From positions 40,018,501 through 40,082,500 of the forward strand of contig CM045733.1 of the NCBI GenBank assembly GCA_024760905.1: a DNA stretch of 64,000 nt. The letters are read 5' to 3'. The stretch comes from Plotosus lineatus. Taxonomy: Eukaryota > Chordata > Actinopteri > Siluriformes > Plotosidae. The stretch's first letter is position 1. Every line of letters starts with the position of its first letter. The position numbers and the translations under genes were made by a program. Positions 11,494 through 22,789 of this stretch are shown here, one piece after another. The notes below the pieces were generated by a model. That model saw only the letters and a list, made by a program, of their open reading frames with translations, was not told where the DNA came from and ran no database searches.

Positions 11494-11775
11494 TGCAGCC
11501 GTGGGGGGGGGGGTTCCCAAACAAGTGCCCGCCCTCATGCCGGTCCCAAGCCCGGATAAATGCAGAGGGTTGCGACAGGAAGGGCATCCAACGTAAAACT
11601 TTTGCCAGAATACAAAATGCAAACCGTAAAGACAAATCTCATACCGGATCGGTCGAGGCCCGGGCTAACAATGGCCGCCATCAGTGTAGAAGATGCAGAG
11701 AATAGAGTGAGATGGAGGCGGATTATTTGCTGTGGCGACCCCTGAAAGGAAAAGTCAAAAGGAAAAGAAAAAGAG
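11494..11775 (+). mobile_element. Miniature RTE-A: 5' UTR fused to 3' terminus
   Basis: It begins at the family start (ATGCAGCCGTGGGG), runs through the 5' UTR blocks AGGAAGGGCATCC and ACCGGATCGGTCGAGGC to GCCGCCATCAGTGT, and then jumps straight to the last approximately 90 nt of the element. These encode the end of the protein (D/A-E-N/D-RVRWRR-I--CGDP) and the 3' terminus. About 2.7 kb including all catalytic domains is absent. The size and structure are those expected of a non-autonomous derivative that keeps only the two ends. Confidence 0.88.
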
Positions 11776-12255
11776 GAGCTTGCTGTAAATCCGGTGGGCA
11801 AAATCTGAATGTTCATATACAAAATTCAGCTTAGAGTAAATCGCTATAATTAAAAAAGAAAAAATAATATTTAGCATTTAAATAATGTATACCATATTAC
11901 AGATTTTACATATCGGTATTTGCAGGTTTAATTAGTAATTTATAAATGTGTGTATTATGTTAATTCTGGTGGAAAGGTAAAACTCTCATTATAAATAATG
12001 CTTATAAGATGAACTAACATTTATTTATTAAGTGCAAATTATTCCAAAGGGTGACTAATGATAAAACAACAACAATAATAATAATAAAAAGATACATAAT
12101 ATTGGTGAAACCTCCCAAAATTCTTGGCAGGACACAAACATTGCATTTTGGACTCCATCACTGAAGGACTTCTAGGTAACAGGGTCTCATTGCTTTTCCT
12201 TCATTTTAAAAATGCATGGAGTAAAAATTATTGATAATTAGTTTTTAAAAATAGA
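11776..12255. other. Unassigned 480-bp spacer between two RTE-A elements
   Basis: AT-rich, no match to the Tigger-like element that flanks the block on both sides, and not recognised as a repeat. Confidence 0.5.
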
Positions 12256-15250
12256 ATGCAGCCGTGGGGTGGGGGGTGGGGGGCACAAACCAGTGTCTCT
12301 CTCTCACACCGGTCCCAAGCCTGGATAAATGCAGAGGGTTGCATCAGGAAGGGCATCTGGCGTAAAACAAATGCCAAATAAAATATGCGAATCACAAGAA
12401 AGAATGTCATACCAGATCGGTCGAGGCGCAGGTTAACAACAACCGCCATCAGTGTTGTTAATTAACAGGGTGCTGGTGGAAATTGGACTACTGTTGGTCG
12501 AAGAAGGAGAGGCGGGAGGCGTGTCCATAGGCAGAGAGAGAAGAGGAAAAGCATGAGTTTAGGAGTAGGGACTCTGAATGTTGGAACTATGACAGGAAAA
12601 GGTAAAGAGCTGGCTGACATGATGCAGAGGAGGAAGGTGGACAGACTGTGTGTTCAGGAGACCAGGTGGAAAGGTAGCAAGGCTAGAAGCTTAGAAGCAG
12701 GGTTTAAGCTGTTTTTTCATGGTGTGGATGGGAAGAGAAATGGAGTAGGAATCATCTTAAAGAAGGGGATAATCAGGAATGTTCTAGAAGTGAAAAGTGT
12801 GTCAGACTCAAGTTAGAAATTGAAGGTGTGACGTTCAATGTTGTTAGTGCTTATGCCCCACAGGCAGGATGTGAGCGAGAAGAGAAGGAGCGAGTCTGGA
12901 GTGAGTTAGATGAAGTGATGCAGAGTACCCCCAGAGGTGAAAGAGTGGTCATTGAGGCAGACTTCAACGGACATGTTGGTGCAGGCAAGAGGGGACGAGG
13001 AAGTGATGGGCATTTTTGGTATCCAAAACAGGAACGCAGAAGGACAGATGTTGATAGATTTGCAAACAGAATGGAAATGGCTGTGGTGAATACTTTCTTC
13101 CAGAAGAGAGAGGAGCATAGGGTGACTTATAAAAGTGGAGGTAGGAGCACACAGGTAGACTACATCTTGTGTGGGCTATGTAATTTGAAGGAAGTCAGTG
13201 ACTGCAAAGTAGTAGTAGGTGAGAGTGTTGCCAAACAGCATAGGATGGTGGTGTGCAGGATGATGCTGATGGTAAGAAAGGTGAAGAAGGCAAAGGCAGA
13301 GCAGAAGACAAAGTGGTGGAAGCTGAAAAAGGAGGAGTGTCGTGTTGTCTTCAAGGAGGAGTTGAAACAGGTTTTTGGTGGTCAGGAAGTGCTTCCAGAT
13401 GACTGGACAACTACAGCTAATGTGATCAGGGAGACAGGCCGGAGAGTACTTGGCATGTCCTCTGGAAGGAGAGTAGATAAGCAGATTTGGTGGTGGAATG
13501 AGGAAGTGCATGAGTGTGCACAAAGGAAGAGGTTAGCTAAGAAGAAGTGGGACATTGAGAGGACCGAAGAGGGTCAACAGGAGTACAGGGAGACACAGTA
13601 TAAGGTGAAAGTAGCAGTGGCTAAGGCCACACAAAGGGCGTATGACTTGTATGCTAAGTTGGACAGTAAGCAGGGAGAAATTGATTTATACAGGTTGGCA
13701 CAGCAGAGAAATAGAGATGGGAAGGGCGTACAGCAAGTTAGAGTGATTAAGGACAGAGTGGAAAACGTATTGACTGATGACAGAATTGTGCTGGGAAGAT
13801 GGAAAGAGTACTTTGAAGAGCTGATGAATGAGGAAAATGTGAGATGAAAAAAGAGTAGAAGAGGTGGCTGTTGAGGACCAGGAAGTAGCAAAGATTAGTA
13901 AGGGTGAACTGAGGAGGGCATTGAAGAGGATGAAGAGTGGAAAGGCGGTTGGTGCTTGTGCCCATTTTTAAGACCAAGGGAGATGAGCAGAGTTGTGGCA
14001 GCTACAGAGGGATAAAGTTGATGAGCCATACGATGAAGTTATGGGAAAAAATAGTGGAAGCTAGTCTAAGGGCAGAGGTCAGCATTTGTGAACAACAGTT
14101 TGGTTTCATGCCAAGAAAGAGCACCACAGATGCAGTGTTTGCCTTGAGGATGTCAAGAGAAGTACAGAGAAGGTCAGACGGAGCTGCATTTTGCCTTTGT
14201 GGATATGGAGAAAGCATATGATAGGGTGTTGAGAGAGGAACTGTGGTATTGCATGAGGAAGTCTGGAGTGGCAGAGAAGTATGTTTGAGTGGTGCAGGAC
14301 ATGTATGAGAGATGTAAGACAGTGGTGAGGTGTGCTGTCGGTGTGACAGAAGAGTTCAAGGTGGAGGTGGGACTGCATCAAGGGTCAGCTCTGAGCCCCT
14401 TTTTGTTTGTTATGGTGATGGACAGGCTGACAGACGAGGTTAGACAAGATTCCCCATGGACTATGATGTTTGCAGATGACATTGTGATCTGCAGTGAGAG
14501 CAGAAAACAGGTGCAGGAAAATCTAGAGAGGTGGAGGTATGCCCTGGTAAGGAGAGGAATGAAGGTTCGCCTCAGTAAAACAGAATACATGTGTGTGAAC
14601 GGCAAGGGCCCAAGAGGAACGGTGAGGTTACAAGGGGCAGAGATAAGGAAGGTGGAGGATTTTAAGTACTTAGGCGCAACAATCCAGGGCAATGGAGAGT
14701 GTGGAAAAGAGGTGACGAAGCATGTGCAGGCAGGTTGGAATGGTTGGAGAAAAGTATCTGGTGTGATGTGCGATAGGAAGGTATTGGCAAGAATGAAAGG
14801 AGAAGTGTACAAGACGGTGATGAGGCGAGCAATGTTGTATGGTTTAGAAACAGTGGCCCTGGGGAAAAGACAGGAGGCTGAGCTGGAGGTAGCAGAGATG
14901 AAGATGTTGAGGTTATCTTTGGGAGTAACGAGGATGGATAGGATCAGGAATGAGTACATCAAAGGGACAGTACATGTTAGAGGTTTTGGAGACAAAGTCA
15001 GAGAGGCTAGATTGAGATGGTTTAGACATGTACAGAGGAGGGATAGTGAGTATATTGGTAGTAGGATGCTGAGGTTGGAACTACCAGGCAGAAGGTCTAG
15101 AGGAAGACCAAAGAGAAGATTTATGGATGTGGTGAAGGAGGACATGATGGTAGTTGGAGTAAGAGTAGAAGATACAGAGGATCAGGTGAGATGGAGGCGG
15201 ATGGTTTGCTGTGGCGACCCCTGAAGGGAAAAGCCGAAAGGAAAAGAAGA
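12256..15250 (+). mobile_element. RTE-A non-LTR retrotransposon, near full length
   Basis: It runs from the family start (AATGCAGCCGTGGGG) through a 300-bp 5' UTR and one long broken frame to the 3' terminus GTGGCGACCCCTGAAGGG and an AAAGAAGA tail. There is no poly(A) tail, as usual for RTE elements. Its right flank is the continuation of the Tigger-like element interrupted at 11493. Confidence 0.92.
12553..15224 (+). pseudogene. RTE-A endonuclease/reverse transcriptase polyprotein, frameshifted
   Basis: This is the polyprotein that nicks target DNA and reverse-transcribes the element RNA. The endonuclease boxes are LCVQETRWKG (about 12640), VVSAYAPQAG, EADFNGHVG (about 12955) and STQVDYILCG. 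The linker and RT follow, with GSYRGIKLMSHTMKLWEKIV, FGFMPRKSTTDAVFALRM, LHQGSALSPFLFV and FADD at 14469-14480. After the RT come LGVTRMDRIRNEYI and the C-terminal CGDP. It is broken by frameshifts near 12800, 13850-13940 and 14200, and a TGA at about 14286. The catalytic FADD remains. Confidence 0.9.
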
Positions 15251-15311
15251 TTATTTGATTATTTTACAAGGTTATGTTTATAATGATTTAGGGGTGTTCT
15301 ATGAGATATGG
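15251..15311 (+). mobile_element. Tigger/pogo-like element, family X, copy 3 (right part)
   Basis: TTATTTGATTATTTTACAAG onward aligns with the segment of the 6723-8154 copy (inverted, near 6885-6945) that directly follows the point where the left part ends at 11493. It is cut off by Rex3. Confidence 0.8.
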
Positions 15312-18300
15312 TAGGGACAACACAGGAATCAGTCTCCCTTGCCCGGACGCGGGTCACCGTTCCCTCCTGGAGCCAGGCCCAGGGGAGGGGCTCGAAGGCG
15401 AGCACCTGGTGGTCGGGTTTATGCCCATGGAGCCTGGCCGGGCCCAGCCCGAAAAGGAGACATGGGTCCGCCCTCCCATGGACCCACCACCCGTGGGAGG
15501 AGTTTTAGGGGTCGGGTGCAGTGTGAGTTGGGTGGCAGCCAAAGGCATGGGTTCTGTCGGACTGATCCTCGGCTACTTACTCTGACCCTCGGGACATGGA
15601 ATGTCACCTCTCTGGCGGGAAAGGAGCCTGATTTGGTGCGTGAGGTGGAGAGATACCGACTAGATATAGTCGGGCTCACCTCAACGCATAGCTTGGGCTC
15701 TGGAACCATCCATCTCGAAAGAGGCTGGACCTTCTTCTATTCTGGAATTGCTCATGGGGAGAGGCGGTGAGCTGGTGTGGGTATTCTTGTTGCCCCCCGT
15801 CTCGGTGCCCAAATGTTGGGGTTCTCCCCGGTTGACGAAAGGGTAGCTTCCCTCTGTCTTCGGGTGGGGGGACGGGTCCTGACTGTTATTTGTGCTTATG
15901 CACCAAATGACAGTTCAGAGTACCCACCCTTTTTGGAGTCTTTGGGGAGGGGTGTTGGAGAACGGTCCCTCGGGAGACTCGCTCGTTGTCTTGGGAGACT
16001 TCAACGCCCATGTGGGCAATGCTAGTGTGACCTGGAAGGCTGTGATCGGTAGGTACGGCCTCTCCAGTCTGAATCCGAATGGTGTTCGTTGTTGGACTTC
16101 TGTGCTCATCATAGTTTGTCTATCACGAACACCATGTTCGAACATAAGGGTGTCCATAAGTGCACTTGACCAGGACACCCTAGGTCGCAGTTCGATGATT
16201 GACTTTGTAGTCGTGTCATCGGACTTGCGACCATATGTTCTGGACACTCGGGTGAAGAGAGGAGCTGAGCTGTCTACCGATCACTACCTGGTGGTGAGTT
16301 GCCTTCAGTGGTGTGGGAGGTTGCCTTCCAGACCTGGTAGGCCCAAGCGTGTAATCAGGGTCTGCTGGGAACGTTTGGCGGAGCCCCCTGTCTGAGAGGC
16401 CTTTAACTCCCACCTCCGGCAGAGCTACAACCACGTTCTGGAGGAGGCGGGGGACATGGAATCCGAATGGGCCATGTTTCGTGCCTCCATTGCTGAGGCG
16501 GCAGCCCATAGCTGTGGCCGTAAGGTCGTCGGTGCTTGTCGTGGCGGTAATCCCCGAACCCGGTGGTGGACACCTGCGGTGAAGGGGGCCGTCCAGCTGA
16601 AGAAGGAGGCCTATCAGGTTTTATTAGCCTGTGGGACTCCTGAGGCAGCAAACGGATACCGGCAGGCCAAACGTGCTGCAGCCGAGGCTGTCACAGATGC
16701 AAAGTCTCGGGCGTGGGAGGAGTTCGGTGAGGGCCTGGAGAGTGATTATCGGTTGGCCTCAAAGAGGTTCTGGGCCACCATCCGACGCCTCAGGAGGGGG
16801 AAGCAGTTCTTCACAAACACTGTTTACGGTGGAGGTGGGGAGCTGCTTATCTTGACTGGGGATGTTGTTGAGAGGTGGAGGGAATACTTTGAGGACCTTC
16901 TCAATCCCACCAACACGCCCTCCGTGGAAGAGGAAGACCCTGGGGGTTCGGGTGAGGGTCCGCCCATCACTGGAGTGGAGGTCACTGAGGTTGTCAAAAA
17001 GCTCCTCGGTGGTCGAGCTCCGAGGTTGGACGAGATCCGCCCGGAATATCTCAGGGCTCTGGATGTTGTAGGACTGTCTTGGTTGACACGTCTCTGCAAC
17101 ATCGCGTGGTCATCGGGGGCTGCACCTCTGGATTGGCAAACTGGGGTGGTGGTCCCAATTTTAAAGAAGGGGGACCGAAGGGTGTGTTCCAATTATCGGG
17201 GAATTACACTCCTCAGCCTACCTGGGAAAGTCTATGCAGGGGTACTAGAGAGGAGGATCCGACCGATAGTCGAACCTTGGATTCAGGAGGAACACTGTGG
17301 TTTTCGTCCTGGCCGCAGCACTCTTGACCAACTCTATACGATCCACAGGATTCTGGAGGGGGCATGGGAGTTTGCCCAATCTGTCCACATGTGCTTTGTG
17401 GATTTGGAGAAGGCTTTCGACCGTGTCCCTCGAAAGATCTTGTGGGGCGTGCTCCGAGAATACGGCGTTCCGGATCCGTTGCTACGAGCTATTCGGTCGC
17501 TGTATCACCGGAGCCAGAGTTTGGTCCGTATTGGTAACAGCAGGTCGGATTCGTTTCCAGTGGGAGTTGGAGTCCGCCAAGGCTGTCCTTTGTCACCGAT
17601 TCTGTTCATAATTTTTATGGACAGAATTTCTAGGCGCAGTCGAGGCGATGAGGGGTTCTGGTTTGGTGGCCATCGAATATCGTCTCTGCTTTTTGCGGAT
17701 GATGTTGTCCTTTTGGCTTCATCAAGTCGGGCCCTCCAGCTCTCATTGGAGTGATTCGCAGCTCAGTGCGAAGCAGCCGGGATGAAGATCAGTACCTCCA
17801 AGTCCGAGGCCATGGTTCTCAGTCGGACAATGGTGCAATGCACCCTCCGGGTCGGGAATGAGGTCCTGCCCCAAGTGGAGGAGTTTAAGTATCTTGGGGT
17901 CTTGTTTACGAGTGAGGGAAGGATGGAGCGAGAGATCGACAGACGGATCGCTGCAGCCTTTGCTGTTAAGCGGTGCCTGTACCGGTCCGTCGTGGTGAAA
18001 AAGGAGCTGAGCCGCAAGCGAAGCTCTCAATTTACCAGTCGATCTACGTTCCAACCCTCACCTATGGTCACGAGCTTTGGGTAATGACCGAAAGAACAAG
18101 ATCACGGATACAAGTGGCTGAAATGAGCTTCCTTCGCCGGGTGGCGGGGTTCTCCCTTAGAGATAGGGTGAGAAGCTCCGCCATCCGGGGAGAGCTCGGA
18201 GTAGATCCGCTGCTCCTCCGCATTGAGAGGGGCCAGTTGAGGTGGCTCGGGCATCTGGTCAGAATGCCCCCTGGACGCCTCCCTGGTGTGGTGGTTCGGG

Positions 18301-18511
18301 CATGTCCAACCGGGAAGAGACCCGGGTGCGACCTAGAACACGCTGGAGGGACTATGTCTCTCGGCTTGTCTGGGACCGCCTCGGTGTCCCCCCGGGAGAG
18401 TTGGAGGAAGTGGCTCGGGAGAGGGACGTCTGGACCTCTTTGCTAAGGTTGCTGCCCCCGTGACCTGACCCTGGACTAAGCGGAAGAAGATGATGATGAT
18501 GATGATGATAA
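15312..18511 (+). mobile_element. Rex3 non-LTR retrotransposon (RTE clade), near full length
   Basis: It has a GC-rich 5' UTR (15312-15580), a long broken frame, a short 3' UTR (GACCTGACCCTGGACTAAGC) and a (GAT)n tail at 18488-18511. The RT region contains stretches that nearly match the two sites used for the published Rex3 PCR primers (TGGCAAACTGGGGTGGTGGT at about 17135, and the inverse site near 17578). Rex3 is widespread in teleosts. It is distinctly more GC-rich than its surroundings. Confidence 0.9.
15589..18463 (+). pseudogene. Rex3 endonuclease/reverse transcriptase, three stops and three frameshifts
   Basis: The endonuclease starts LGTWNVTSLAGKEPDLVREV and continues with AYAPNDSSEYPPF, GDFNAHVGN and DHYLVVS. 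The RT has NYRGITLLSLPGKVY, CGFRPGRSTLDQL, MCFVDLEKAFDRVPR, VRQGCPLSP and FADD (17692-17703). The C-terminal part has SFLRRVAGFSLRDRVRS and TRWRDYVSRL. In-frame TGA codons at 15768, 16393 and 17752 fall where relatives have Arg. Frameshifts lie near 15930-16020, 18010 and 18300. The frame is otherwise continuous from about 15892 to 18010. It is not functional. Confidence 0.9.
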
Positions 18512-19547
18512 ATTAGAAAGAAAAATCAAATGTTGAAAGCTTTTCTATAATAAAGTATTTATCATTATTGAATGATGTATTGCTATCACTGGCTGCATTA
18601 CAAAGTCAAGTGGCTGTACACATCAGAGATGCTGAAATGGTTGAAATGTGCCTCAGGGAACATAAGAATTTTTCTGGAAAGCAAAAGGGAAAGGAAGCAC
18701 AGCTCTGCAGATGGTGGAGGAGGTTTTAGTACTTGAATGCAAGATGACATTGTTTGCCTGAGATTTACAGAAAGGTACACTGTTTCACTTCACTTTGTGT
18801 TCCATGCATGGAGTGCTGTTCCCAGCACTTAGATAAACATGAAAAAGTATGCATTTGGAGTCCGATCAATCTCTGGATCCACATACTTCAGTCTGCAGTT
18901 TTTTCGATCATGAACTACATCAAAAGTATACATTGCACTTCTCACAGATGAGAGCTTGCAATAAATAATCCTGCAAAAAAATGAAAGTGATGTCTTATAA
19001 CCTTGATATGAAGATGCTGTGCAGTGAAGTTCAGGAGCAGAAATCATATTAACCAGGTGAAGAAAATATCCTGACTGCTGTCGTACATGTGAGTAAATTA
19101 GGGAATGATGGCACACTGAAATATACATTAACATATCAAGTGACAATTTTCATTTACCTTTATTACTGACAGTGAATATGCTGCTGCTGTGAGATTTGAC
19201 CGTGTCAGTGAACTACAATTTCTTCAGCATCACAACAATGTTGAGACTGATGTCTACTGTGGATCTAATTTGAATCGGCAAGCAGCAGCCTTTTATCGGT
19301 CATGTGATTGATCATCAGGGAAGAATTGCTGCATAAGTTAGATTATCATTGGTCATAAAATATGAATGCTGAAAACATTGTAGGCATTCATTGGTATAAC
19401 TGATACACATATCAACTTACCTACAACTTGTATCCAGAACATGCAGAATGTATAAGCCATACTAGAGGATACATCATAAAGTTTGTGCATGCACAATTTT
19501 TTTCCATACCCTCACCATAGTACGACTTATACCAGTATGCTTTAACT
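18512..19547. other. Unassigned sequence
   Basis: AT-rich, with no gene, exon or repeat recognised. Confidence 0.5.
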
Positions 19548-19690
19548 CAGGGGTCCCCAACCACCAGGCCCCGGACCGGTACCGGTTCGTGGATCATTTT
19601 GTACCAGGCCACAAAGAATGAATAATCGTGATTAAAATATATATAAAAATATGTTTTTGTTTCCATGTGTCTTATTTTGAAAAACAACCA
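19548..19690 (+). mobile_element. hAT terminal fragment
   Basis: It starts CAGGGGTCCCCAACCACC and continues GGCCCCGGACCGGTACCGG, a typical hAT (Tip100/Zaphod-like) left end. No opposite end is visible. Confidence 0.7.
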
Positions 19691-19765
19691 CTTCCGCCCT
19701 CAGCCAATTAGCCAAATGTGCACGTACTTGCATTGTGGAAAAAAAACTGAAATATCAAGAGGAAA

Positions 19766-19890
19766 CTTATGCAAGCATATGAAGAACATGCAAAGAAAAC
19801 ACAAAAACACTTGAGGCCAGGACTTGAGCCCAGGACTTCTTGCTTTGATACGAATGTGCTAATCACTATACCACCATGCCACCCTGTATT
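19766..19890 (-). mobile_element. tRNA-derived SINE head, truncated
   Basis: On the minus strand it reads GGCATGGTGGTATAGTGATT (box-A-like) and GGGCTCAAGTCC (box-B-like) about 35 nt later, then stops after about 125 bp. It is probably a SINE-2 head. Confidence 0.65.
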
Positions 19891-20964
19891 ATGCAAAGTT
19901 CTTTATTCAGTAAAATTTTTCAATAAATGGAAATTTTTAAGAGAAGTATAACACTGCTACAGAAAAATTTCAGAGTTAAAAAGTTTAACTGGAAAAGTCT
20001 GCTTCTAAGTATTGATATGTCTGCAGATCTCATTTTTACATCCTCACATTTCTGTAATAGTGATACCTGCAGCGAAACTAAAAATCCCACACATATTATA
20101 GCACCATTATAGACAGGAATTCAGCCTTCTCACAAACACACTCCCTCAAAGTAACACCTCTTGAGGTTCTCTGCACAAAACATGAAGATGCTTTCCAGGT
20201 CTGTGTCAGATACAACATCAGGAGGAGAAAAGAGTGTGTTCTTTCCCTTTGACAGGAAGCCAGAGAGAAACAAGCATCTGTACTTAGAGTGAATGATCAC
20301 AGCAGAGATTTATTTCTGTAAGGGTGAGGAGTAAAAATCGATCATGTTTTATAAGAAAATCAAATCACACTACACTTCCACCACTGCAGAACCTGAGTCA
20401 AATCCAACCTTTGTTTCTGTTAACTTTCTATAAGTGGAATAAAACATGCCCTGTGCTGCAGTTATAGGAACATTTCCTTACTTTTAATTTTTATGTAACC
20501 TCTTCTGGAAAGCTTCTTGAAATAAATCAATTTCAAACGTTCTTCTCAGTTGTTAGTCATATGTTGATTGACTCATCTACTGTTTTTCTCAAAGGAAAAG
20601 ATGAATTTTAGTTTTTAATATACTTCTTGGTGAGAATTTAGAGAAATTGCATTGCAATCAGTATTGCAGTTCTAATAAATTAATTACAACCTTCTGATCA
20701 ATTAGAATCCAGAGCTCTACAGTGCCAGTACCTCGAGTAATGCAGAGAACAAGTGCTAAGTGGTGTTTGTTCTGGGTTGATACCACTAACAAGCTTTCAT
20801 AGTTCATAAACATGAGAGAGCTAATCTGTGTATCCTAGTATCCTGATGATTAGCAGTGCTGGGATCAGTGAATAAAATAATCTGTCTTTGACACTTTATA
20901 TTTACTAACAGTGAACCCAGAGTTATTCCACAATACAAGGGAAAAACATAGAGGTAAAAATTCT

Positions 20965-20965
<1 letters not shown>
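19891..20965. other. Unassigned sequence
   Basis: No gene or repeat recognised. Confidence 0.5.

Positions 20966-20999
<34 letters not shown>
20966..20999. repeat. (TAA)n tract, left of R4/Dong-like element
   Basis: About 11 TAA/ATA units directly adjoining the R4/Dong-like coding sequence. Confidence 0.9.
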
Positions 21000-21000
<1 letters not shown>

Positions 21001-22655
21001 TCTCCTTGTTGAGTCCTTTTCACAGGATATTGGTATGACTTTCGGACTTGATAAATGTAACATTCTACATTTAAAACGTGGAAAGGCAATCGATGATGGA
21101 TTAGTTCAGTTACATGGAGGAGGAGTAATTGAGCATCTCGTGGAAGCCCAATCGTACACCTATTTGGGGATGCAAGTTCGAGACAAGCTCCAAAATGCCC
21201 ACATAAAAGACAAACTTCGGGCTGAGTACAAATCTCGTCTAAAAAGATCTGGAGTTTGGAGCTAAATGCTATAAAATGTCAAAGCCACAAATACTTACGC
21301 AGTGGCTGTACTTTCTGTCCTGTGTCTTTTGGTGTTGTTGATTGGACAAAGGACGACATCATGGGTCTTGATCGCCTTACAAGAAGGATCATGTCTGACA
21401 ACCGAGCTCACCACCCTCGTTCCTCTATCAATCGTTTATATTTATCAATCAATTCCAGGGGACGAGGCTTGATTAATGTGGAGGCACTTCATGATTGTAT
21501 TTTATTGTGTACTTTTGTACATATTTATTTATCTGATGATACTCTTGTATAGCATATCAAGACTCACGATGAAATCAAGGACTTCCATGGTTATCTTAAA
21601 CGCGCCACGGCTACTGGACAGAATCTCAACGTCAATGTTGATTTTGTCAATGACGAAGTACTGCTGGACGGTACACCTATGTGTGTCAACCAGGTGAATA
21701 ACATCTGCTCAGAGTCGTCATTTCAAGGAAAACCTGTCTGGAAAACCACTACATCGTGTTTATGTGCAGTGTGTTGGGCAGAACAGTAATCCTTCAGACT
21801 CCTTTGCCTGGATAAAGTCAGCTGGTCTAAAAAGTGAAACAGAGGGCTTTTTATTTTGCTGCTCAGGACCAGTCACTTCCAACACGCAATCGTCAACGTA
21901 ATATTATAAGGGAAAATGTAAATCCCAAATGCCGTTTGTGTAGTGAATTTAGTGAAACTGTCCAACACCATGTCAGTGGTTGTCCTGTTTTGGCACAAAC
22001 GTCTTATCTGAAAAGACATGATGGCATGGCACGTTCCTTTTATTATCGTCTCTGCCATGCATGTGGTTTTAACTCAGAGGTCCATCCATGGTACGACCCT
22101 GATCATGTCCAGGACGTCATGGAAAATGATAATTTCAAGCTTCTTTGGAATCGGCTCATAAACAACCTGAGGAGAATTGAAGCCAACAAACCTGATCTTG
22201 TCCTTTTTGATAAATCTAACGTAATTATTAATATTATTGAATTTTCTGTCCCTTTTGACAGCAATGTGATTGACAAGATTCACAAAATATGCTGACCTCG
22301 CCTTTGAAATGTCTCGCTTGTACCCAAAGTACAAAGTCCCCATTGTTCTCGGCGCCCTTGGTTTGGTACCTCCTGATCTATTAACACAGATCAAGCGTAT
22401 GCCTGGGTTTGCTACCGGAAGCACAGCCATTCTGACAGTCTGGGCAATGCAGAAGGCTGCAGTGTTGGGGAGTCTCCATATTCTCCGGAAAGTTCTTGGT
22501 GGCTTTGCCTAGGTAGTGCTTCATGGGAGAAGTGCCATTCGCTGTCTGGGCTGTGTGTGGAGAGGGTGAGAGCCCTGAGCTGATGATGAGCCTAACCAGC
22601 CTGACTGTGCCAGGATCACCCGATCCCTCTCTGCTGCATATAAATCTTTACTGTA
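21000..22655 (+). mobile_element. R4/Dong-like non-LTR retrotransposon, 5' truncated
   Basis: The 3' half of a retrotransposon with a restriction-like endonuclease rather than an APE endonuclease. It begins in the RT thumb (DIGMTFGLDKCNILHLKRGK, about 21027-21085) and keeps the C-terminal zinc knuckle and endonuclease. It is bounded on both sides by (TAA)n arrays, which is the target preference reported for Dong. Fish relatives include Rex6. The 5' two thirds are missing. Confidence 0.82.
21027..22512 (+). pseudogene. R4/Dong-like RT thumb, zinc knuckle and restriction-like endonuclease
   Basis: Thumb segment KCNILHLKRGKAID is followed by SYTYLGMQV. After frameshifts near 21260, 21550 and 21830 come the knuckle CRLCSEFSETVQHHVSGC (C-x2-C-x8-H-x4-C, about 21931-21984) and the nuclease core KPDLVLFDKSNVIINIIEF (P-D then E 15 residues on, about 22188-22245). 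A frameshift near 22275 leads to YADLAFEMSRLYPKYKVPIV and the C-terminal LGSLHILRKVLGGFA, ending at 22512. In intact relatives this nuclease makes the target nick. Here it is broken. Confidence 0.82.

Positions 22656-22703
<48 letters not shown>
22656..22703. repeat. (TAA)n tract, right of R4/Dong-like element
   Basis: About 16 units, then a degenerate continuation to about 22720. Confidence 0.9.
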
Positions 22704-22704
<1 letters not shown>

Positions 22705-22789
22705 TTAATATTAATAAGAATAATGAAAAACTAAACTTTAGGGTGAGGGTGCATTGCATAGGTAATGGTGCACTGCACAGGACTTAGTA

